DNA of 10,528 nucleotides from Beijerinckiaceae bacterium (GTDB lineage: Bacteria; Pseudomonadota; Alphaproteobacteria; Rhizobiales; Beijerinckiaceae): positions 1-10,528 of the forward strand of contig DAIESR010000100.1 of the NCBI GenBank assembly GCA_027346205.1, read 5' to 3'. Shown in pieces: positions 6,339 through 10,528 of the stretch. How positions within the stretch are numbered: the first letter of the stretch is position 1; every line of letters starts with the position of its first letter. The notes below the pieces were generated by a model. The model searched no databases and was not told where the DNA came from. It saw only the letters and a list, made by a program, of their open reading frames with translations. Made by a program: the position numbers and the translations under genes.

Positions 6339-6887
6339 ATGGCCCTGAAACCCATCATCACGTTGCCGGATCGCCGGCTCCGCGTGAAAAGCGAGCCCGT
6401 CGCCGCTGTCGACGATGGGGTCCGCGCGCTTTTAGACGATATGCTCGAGACCATGTATGAGGCGCCAGGTATCGGCCTTGCGGCGATTCAGGTCGCCGTT
6501 CCCAGGCGCATCATCGTGATCGACCTCGCCCGCCGCGACGACGATCAGGCCAGCGGCGATCCGCTATTCCTGGTCAATCCGGAGATCCTTTGGGCTTCGG
6601 AAGAGACCTCCTCTTATGAGGAAGGCTGCCTCTCGATCCCCGAATATCGGGAAGAGGTGTTCCGCCCTGCCAAGGTCAAAGTCGGCTTTCTGGACCGCCT
6701 CGGCAAAAGGCAGGAGATCGATACCGGTGGCCTGCTTGCGACCTGCATACAGCATGAGATCGACCATTTGAACGGCGTTCTCTTCATCGATCACATCTCC
6801 CGTCTCAAGCGCGAGCGCATCTTGAAGAAATTCAACAAGACGGCGAAGCGCGTGAGCCAGGACTACGGCGCCGCCACGGGGCATTGA
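6339..6887 (+). CDS. def: Peptide deformylase
   Basis: Cytosolic metalloenzyme that removes the formyl group from the N-terminal Met of new proteins at the ribosome exit. The 182-residue product carries all three family motifs: GIGLAAIQ (44-51), EGCLS (95-99; metal ligand C97) and QHEIDHLNG (138-146; H139 and H143 as metal ligands, E140 as catalytic base). Start: ATG 6339 with GGAGAG two bases upstream and the family-like MALKPIITLPDRRLR; an in-frame ATG at 6228 would add 37 unrelated residues and lies inside the inverted repeat. Slightly longer than E. coli Def (169) through the basic tail after residue 160. fmt follows after 96 bases, the usual pairing, because Fmt puts on the group that Def takes off. 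Confidence 0.96.
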   Translation: MALKPIITLPDRRLRVKSEPVAAVDDGVRALLDDMLETMYEAPGIGLAAIQVAVPRRIIVIDLARRDDDQASGDPLFLVNPEILWASEETSSYEEGCLSIPEYREEVFRPAKVKVGFLDRLGKRQEIDTGGLLATCIQHEIDHLNGVLFIDHISRLKRERILKKFNKTAKRVSQDYGAATGH

Positions 6888-6917
6888 CCGAGACGGCCGA
6901 TCGCGCGTGAGATGTAC

Positions 6918-6953
6918 GTTTGAGCGCGAGTTTGACTCCACGTTTGACTCAAT
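6918..6953. repeat. Three-copy 12-bp tandem repeat ahead of fmt
   Basis: GTTTGAGCGCGA (6918-6929), GTTTGACTCCAC (6930-6941), GTTTGACTCAAT (6942-6953): exact GTTTGA every 12 bases, with partly conserved tails. It occupies the def-fmt gap and ends 30 bases before the fmt start codon, so it lies in the fmt leader if the two genes are co-transcribed. Function unknown. Confidence 0.6.
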
Positions 6954-6983
6954 GCATGAAACTCCGGGAGCAGGTGGCGTCCC

Positions 6984-7925
6984 TTGCGCATCATCTTCAT
7001 GGGCACGCCCGAATTTTCCGTACCGGTGCTCGAAGAGATCATCGGCCAGGGCCATGAGGTAGCGGCTGTCTACACACGCGCGCCGAAGCCAGCCGGGCGG
7101 CGCGGCCTTGAGATGCTACCCTCCCCCGTGCAGGCGGCCGCCGATCGCCTCGGCATTCGGGTCCTGACGCCGAAAAGCCTGAAAAGCGCGGAGGAAGCGG
7201 CGATTTTCGCCAGCCTGGAGGCCGATGTCGCCGTCGTCGTCGCTTACGGACTCATTCTGCCGAAAGCCATTCTCGAAGCACCGCGTTATGGCTGCCTCAA
7301 CCTCCATGCCTCCCTCTTGCCACGCTGGCGTGGCGCTGCGCCGATCCAGCGGGCCATCATGGCCGGCGATAAGGAAACCGGCGTCATGGTTATGCGGATG
7401 GAGGAAGGGCTCGATACGGGCCCCGTCGCGCTCGTCGAAAAAGTCGCGATCGATCCGGAGACGACGGCCGGCGAGCTGCATGATCGCCTGTCCCAGCTCG
7501 GCGCCGACCTCATGGGCCGCGCGCTGGCAGCGCTCAGCCGCGGCAGCCTCATCTTCACGCCGCAGTCCGAAGAAGGCGTCACCTATGCGCATAAGATCGA
7601 CAAGGCCGAGGCGCGAATCGACTGGTCGCTCAGTGCGCAGGCGCTGCATGACCGCGTGCGCGGGCTTTCACCCTTCCCCGGCGCCTTTTTCGAGGCTGAT
7701 CTCGGCAAGGGCCTCGAGCGCATCAAGGTCTTGCGCAGCCTCCCCATCGGCGGTGGAGGCCAGCCGGGGATAGTCTGCGACGATGCGTTGGGCATCGCCT
7801 GCGGCGAAGCCGCGCTTCGCCTGCTGATCGTACAAAGGGCCGGCAAAGCACCAATGACGGCGGCGGAGTTTTTGCGCGGGACGCGCATCGTTCCTGGCAG
7901 CTTTCTGGGCGCTCCAACGGCATGA
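6984..7925 (+). CDS. fmt: Methionyl-tRNA formyltransferase
   Basis: Transfers a formyl group from 10-formyl-tetrahydrofolate to Met-tRNAi for translation start. The 313-residue length is normal. The N-terminal Rossmann-type catalytic domain opens with [16 protein letters not shown]; the catalytic trio is in place at N106 and H108 ([17 protein letters not shown]) and D144 (EEGLDTGPV). The C-terminal OB-fold tRNA-binding part includes [15 protein letters not shown] (about 203-217) and the loop [11 protein letters not shown]. Start: TTG at 6984, weakly supported by GGGAG/AGGTGG upstream; it yields the exact family N-terminus. The only ATG near is codon 6, inside the MGTPEFS motif, so TTG is very likely the real start. 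It lies 96 bases after def and partners with it functionally. Confidence 0.96.
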   Translation: MRIIFMGTPEFSVPVLEEIIGQGHEVAAVYTRAPKPAGRRGLEMLPSPVQAAADRLGIRVLTPKSLKSAEEAAIFASLEADVAVVVAYGLILPKAILEAPRYGCLNLHASLLPRWRGAAPIQRAIMAGDKETGVMVMRMEEGLDTGPVALVEKVAIDPETTAGELHDRLSQLGADLMGRALAALSRGSLIFTPQSEEGVTYAHKIDKAEARIDWSLSAQALHDRVRGLSPFPGAFFEADLGKGLERIKVLRSLPIGGGGQPGIVCDDALGIACGEAALRLLIVQRAGKAPMTAAEFLRGTRIVPGSFLGAPTA

Positions 7926-7937
7926 AGCGCGAAAGTC

Positions 7938-7971
7938 CGGCACATTTACGTGCCGCGAACTCACCCGCGGC
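7938..7971 (+). terminator. Overlapping small hairpins just after fmt
   Basis: Thirteen bases past the fmt stop, CGGCAC (7938-7943) pairs with GTGCCG (7950-7955). GCCGCG (7952-7957) pairs with CGCGGC (7966-7971); the two stems share bases and exclude each other. No T-run follows, only AAATTCC. It may be a weak or Rho-assisted stop, or nothing. Confidence 0.25.
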
Positions 7972-8123
7972 AAATTCCGCCCGAGGTTCGATTGAAATAG
8001 CTTCCACCGCAGCCCCATGAGACAGTGTCCGATCCGAGAAGACCTTGATATGGGTCTGGGTCTCATGACCGATTCCCCGGCTGTCTTCCTGGCAGAACCC
8101 CGCCATTTGACCGAAACAATGTA

Positions 8124-8879
8124 ATGCCGCGCTATAAGCTCACGATCGAATATGATGGCCGGCTTTTCGTCGGCTGGCAGCGGCAGAAGAACGGTCTTTC
8201 GGTCCAAGAAGCGATCGAAACCGCGTTCGCGGCTTTCTGCGGCCATCCTGTCAACATACGCGGCGCCGGACGCACGGATGCGGGCGTCCATGCTCTAGGG
8301 CAGGTAGCGCATGCCGATCTCGCGCGCGAATGGCAGAGGTTCACCTTATGCGAAGCGCTCAATGCGCATCTACGGCCAAACCTCATTGCGGTCGTCGCGG
8401 CCGAGCCGGTCGCCGACATATTCGACGCGCGCTTTTCGGCAGTACGCCGGCATTATCTCTACAGAATCGTCAACCGCCGCGCGCCGCTGACGCTCGATGC
8501 CAGCCACGCCTGGCTCGTCAAGCGCCCGCTCGATGCCGGCGCCATGCATGAGGCGGCTCAGATCCTGGTCGGCCGCCATGATTTCTCGACCTTCCGCGCG
8601 GCGGAATGCCAAGCCACAAGCCCGATCCGCACGCTCGATCGCCTCGATGTGGCTAAAAATGGCGATACGATCGAGATCCGCGCCAGCGCCCGTTCCTTCC
8701 TGCACCATCAGGTTCGCTCGATCGTCGGCTCGTTGGAGCTGGTGGGAGCCGGCAAATGGCAGCCTGCCGATCTCCGCGCCGCTCTCGAGTCCCGCGACCG
8801 CAGTCGCTGCGGCATGGTTGCTCCGGCGGACGGGCTTTATTTCGTTGCGGTGGACTATGAGGACGAAGATGCGGCCTGA
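8124..8879 (+). CDS. truA: tRNA pseudouridine(38-40) synthase TruA
   Basis: Converts uridines 38-40 of the tRNA anticodon stem-loop to pseudouridine. The 251-residue product shows the TruA hallmarks: [18 protein letters not shown] at the N-terminus; the catalytic motif [14 protein letters not shown] (47-60) with the nucleophile D52; YRI in the conserved central strand; [16 protein letters not shown] near the end of the second domain; and [13 protein letters not shown] at the C-terminus. Start ATG 8124 gives the family N-terminus; no good Shine-Dalgarno is visible (upstream reads GACCGAAACAATGTA). It lies 198 bases after fmt with no gene between; def-fmt-truA is a common alphaproteobacterial order, though a gap this wide could hold its own promoter. 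Confidence 0.96.
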   Translation: MPRYKLTIEYDGRLFVGWQRQKNGLSVQEAIETAFAAFCGHPVNIRGAGRTDAGVHALGQVAHADLAREWQRFTLCEALNAHLRPNLIAVVAAEPVADIFDARFSAVRRHYLYRIVNRRAPLTLDASHAWLVKRPLDAGAMHEAAQILVGRHDFSTFRAAECQATSPIRTLDRLDVAKNGDTIEIRASARSFLHHQVRSIVGSLELVGAGKWQPADLRAALESRDRSRCGMVAPADGLYFVAVDYEDEDAA

Positions 8880-8973
8880 GCCGTTTTGGTGGAATTGCCG
8901 AACAGAGGTTTGCTCCACGCGGCCCGCCGCGGCATAGATTTCGCTTGAGCTTCCGGCACTTCCTTGTCCCGAA

Positions 8974-9008
8974 CGGCGCTATGCACGAGCGCCGGCCTAG
9001 CTGGCGCT
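8974..9008. other. Competing hairpins in the truA-mogA gap
   Basis: CGGCGCT (8974-8980) can pair with AGCGCCG (8988-8994) across a 7-base loop, while the same AGCGCC can instead pair with GGCGCT (9003-9008). Two exclusive stems recall an attenuator or a weak stop after truA, but no U-tract or leader peptide supports either reading. The rest of the 198-base gap shows no gene. Confidence 0.25.
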
Positions 9009-9077
9009 ATTATCTAGGCGTCAGGCGCAGGATCGCCTAAACTCGCGGCAGGCGGCGGCAATGATACAGGGTGGATT

Positions 9078-9623
9078 ATGGCGGCAGAGGCAGAACGCAC
9101 GGCGCTCATCGGCGTGGTCACTGCCTCGGATCGCGCCAGCGCGGGCATCTATCAGGACGAGAGCGGTCCGGCGATCGTCGCCTATCTCACGCGCGTCCTG
9201 ACGACGCCCTTTACGGCGCTGCGGCGCATCATCCCCGATGGTTTCGAATCGGTCCGCGACACGTTGATCGATCTCGCCGATAAAGAAGGCTGCGACCTGA
9301 TTCTCACAACCGGCGGCACCGGCCCGAGCCCGCGCGATTTGACGCCTGAGGCAACATTGGCGGCGGCGCCACGGGTTCTACCCGGCTTCGGCGAGTTGAT
9401 GCGGCAGATTAGCCTCCAGCAAGTGCCCACCGCTATATTATCACGCCAAATGGCGGCGCACCGTGGCTCCTGCCTCATCATCAACCTGCCCGGCAAACCA
9501 GCTTCGATCGAGGTCTGCCTCAACGCTGTGTTCCCAGCCGTGCCCTATTGTCTCGATCTCATAGGTGCGGCACGGATCGAGACTGATCCGGCTCAACTCA
9601 AATCCTTCCGGCCCAAGCAATAA
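9078..9623 (+). CDS. mogA: Molybdopterin adenylyltransferase MogA
   Basis: Cytosolic enzyme of molybdenum-cofactor synthesis that adenylates molybdopterin ahead of metal insertion by MoeA. The 181-residue product follows E. coli MogA (195) along its length: IGVVTASDRASAGIYQD, LTTPF, IIPD with D54 (matching D49 of E. coli), LTTGGTGPSPRDLTPEAT with D87 (matching D82), PGFGELMRQISL, PTAILSRQ, LIINLPGKP and a C-terminal SFRPK. It is shorter because the segment between the CL-helix and PYC is reduced. The TTGGTGPxxRDxTP plus PGFGExMRQISL pair points to MogA rather than MoaB or a CinA-type protein. Start: ATG 9078 behind AGGGTGG. No other cofactor gene is in the window. Confidence 0.93.
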   Translation: MAAEAERTALIGVVTASDRASAGIYQDESGPAIVAYLTRVLTTPFTALRRIIPDGFESVRDTLIDLADKEGCDLILTTGGTGPSPRDLTPEATLAAAPRVLPGFGELMRQISLQQVPTAILSRQMAAHRGSCLIINLPGKPASIEVCLNAVFPAVPYCLDLIGAARIETDPAQLKSFRPKQ

Positions 9624-9640
9624 GCGTAACGCAAGAGCAG

Positions 9641-9690
9641 GATTTACGGAAAAGTGGAAACCGGTCTCCCAGCGCAATCACGATCATGCG
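9641..9690. repeat. Probable copy of a rhizobial dispersed intergenic repeat
   Basis: The stretch reads ACGGAAAAGTGGAAACCGGT, then CTCCCAGCGC and, further on, GATCATGCG. I recognise the combination GGAAAAGTGG(A/G)AACCGGT ... GATCATGC from many intergenic regions of Hyphomicrobiales genomes, but cannot count copies here. It starts 18 bases after the mogA stop. Seen: the sequence. Recalled: its frequency. Its function is unknown to me. Confidence 0.45.
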
Positions 9691-9759
9691 GATTTCGCAA
9701 GCTTATCTGCATATCCGGCTCTGATGCATAGAAGACGAGGCGAAAAGCAACTGCCGAAG

Positions 9760-10528
9760 ATGCACGCATCGAAATCCCCATCTCATGCCGAGCTCGCAGC
9801 CCAACGCTTCGCCGCGCTCACGGAAGACTATCGGCCGCTGGCCAATATTCCCGACGAATTCATCGGCGCCGATGGACGGAAGCGGCCGCATTGGGTCAGA
9901 TTTCTTGAAGCGCTCTGCGGGTTCGAGGCGGAAGAGATCGACCGTCGGTTCGGCGCCGCCGATCGGCATATCCACGACGCTGGCGTCTCCTATCGCGCCT
10001 ATGGCGACACCAGCGAGCGCGCCTGGCCGCTCAGCCATTTGCCCTTGCTGATCGAAGCGGCGGAGTGGCAGGAGATCGCAACAGGCGTGGCGCAGCGTGC
10101 GCGGCTTCTCGAAGCGGTCGCTGGCGATGTCTATGGTGCAGGGCAGCTCGTCTCGGGTGGCGATCTGCCGGCGGCGGCCGTGGCAGGCTCGCCGGATTTC
10201 CTGCATCCACTCTGCAAGATCGAGCCGCGCGGTGGCAAACATCTCTTTCTTTACGCGGCTGATCTCGGGCGCGGACCGGATGGGCGCTGGTGGGTTATCG
10301 GCGACCGCACCCAGGCGCCGTCGGGCGCGGGCTATGCGCTGGAGAACCGCCTGGTGCTCTCGCGCGCCTTCTCCGACCTCTACAAGTCGATGAACGTGCC
10401 GCGCGTCGCGCCGTTCTTCGAAGCCTTTCGCGATTCCTTGCGCGCGCGCGCCGATCGTGACGAGCCGCGCATCGGCGTGCTGACGCCGGGAAGCTTCAGC
10501 GAGACCTATTTCGAGCATGCCACGCTGG
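9760..10528 (+). CDS. Circularly permuted ATP-grasp protein (N-terminal part)
   Basis: Open to the right edge without a stop; 256 codons are visible. Seen: YRPLANIPDEFIGADGRKRPHW near the N-terminus; VSYRAYGD; the family signature GDRTQAPSGAGYALENR (181-197); APFFEAFRDSLR; and LTPGSFSETYFEH (241-253). These mark the circularly permuted type-2 ATP-grasp family (DUF404/DUF407 type). Known of the family: predicted ATP-dependent carboxylate-amine ligases, usually encoded with or fused to an alpha-E (DUF403) protein and next to a transglutaminase-like protease; the substrate is not established. Start: ATG 9760 is preferred because the 12 extra codons from an in-frame ATG at 9724 include two successive rare AGA codons; neither has a clear RBS. 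The remainder and its partner genes lie beyond the window. Confidence 0.88.
   Translation, partial: MHASKSPSHAELAAQRFAALTEDYRPLANIPDEFIGADGRKRPHWVRFLEALCGFEAEEIDRRFGAADRHIHDAGVSYRAYGDTSERAWPLSHLPLLIEAAEWQEIATGVAQRARLLEAVAGDVYGAGQLVSGGDLPAAAVAGSPDFLHPLCKIEPRGGKHLFLYAADLGRGPDGRWWVIGDRTQAPSGAGYALENRLVLSRAFSDLYKSMNVPRVAPFFEAFRDSLRARADRDEPRIGVLTPGSFSETYFEHATL

Noticed and set aside
9703..10518. 271-codon minus-strand frame at the right edge
   Set aside because: Antisense to the ATP-grasp frame, which has the signature GDRTQAPSGAGYALENR; the minus frame has no motif.
1..10528. CRISPR array, insertion sequence, tRNA or rRNA
   Set aside because: I looked for regularly spaced 20-40 base repeats, transposase motifs with terminal inverted repeats, and cloverleaf or rRNA signatures, and found none.

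Overview
The window looks like chromosomal DNA of a GC-rich alphaproteobacterium, most probably order Hyphomicrobiales (Rhizobiales), perhaps near Beijerinckiaceae. Grounds: the gene order rmuC ... def-fmt-truA; a left-edge secreted protein whose mature N-terminus (SDLPNTKAPP...) is typical of rhizobial outer-membrane beta-barrel proteins; the alphaproteobacterial type of AmtB with an Ala-rich loop insertion; and an intergenic element (AAAGTGGAAACCGGT ... GATCATGCG) resembling a repeat common in rhizobial genomes. The family placement is inference.

Layout. 1-134 (minus): 5' part of an exported protein, probably a porin or other outer-membrane protein. 135-1019: a long gap with a strongly AT-rich block (22% GC over 221-360), an unassigned stretch, and a 13-bp tandem repeat. 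1020-2930 (minus): glnK-amtB, the PII regulator and ammonium transporter pair, closed by a strong intrinsic terminator. 2931-3379: gap with a second AT-rich block upstream of glnK. 3380-4534 (minus): rmuC. 4753-6108 (plus): a soluble globin-coupled chemoreceptor divergent from rmuC. 6339-8879 (plus): def, fmt and truA, for N-terminal deformylation, initiator-tRNA formylation and tRNA pseudouridylation. 9078-9623 (plus): mogA (molybdenum cofactor). 9760 to the right edge (plus): the N-terminal part of a circularly permuted ATP-grasp protein.

How the genes work together. GlnK and AmtB form one nitrogen-sensing unit: GlnK blocks AmtB when nitrogen is plentiful. Fmt and Def are opposite ends of one cycle: Fmt formylates Met-tRNAi and Def removes the formyl group from new proteins. 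RmuC, MogA and TruA are housekeeping proteins with no direct link to these.

The most notable observation is the chemoreceptor. Its globin domain keeps the family hallmark around the F helix ([12 protein letters not shown]), but the position where the proximal haem-ligand histidine is expected is an arginine (R96, codon CGC at 5038-5040). It may be a haem-free or unusually liganded sensor. Other points are short tandem repeats with 12-13 bp period in three separate gaps, a perfect 18-bp inverted repeat upstream of def, and the absence of a convincing sigma-54 promoter ahead of glnK. I see no CRISPR array, insertion sequence, tRNA or rRNA.
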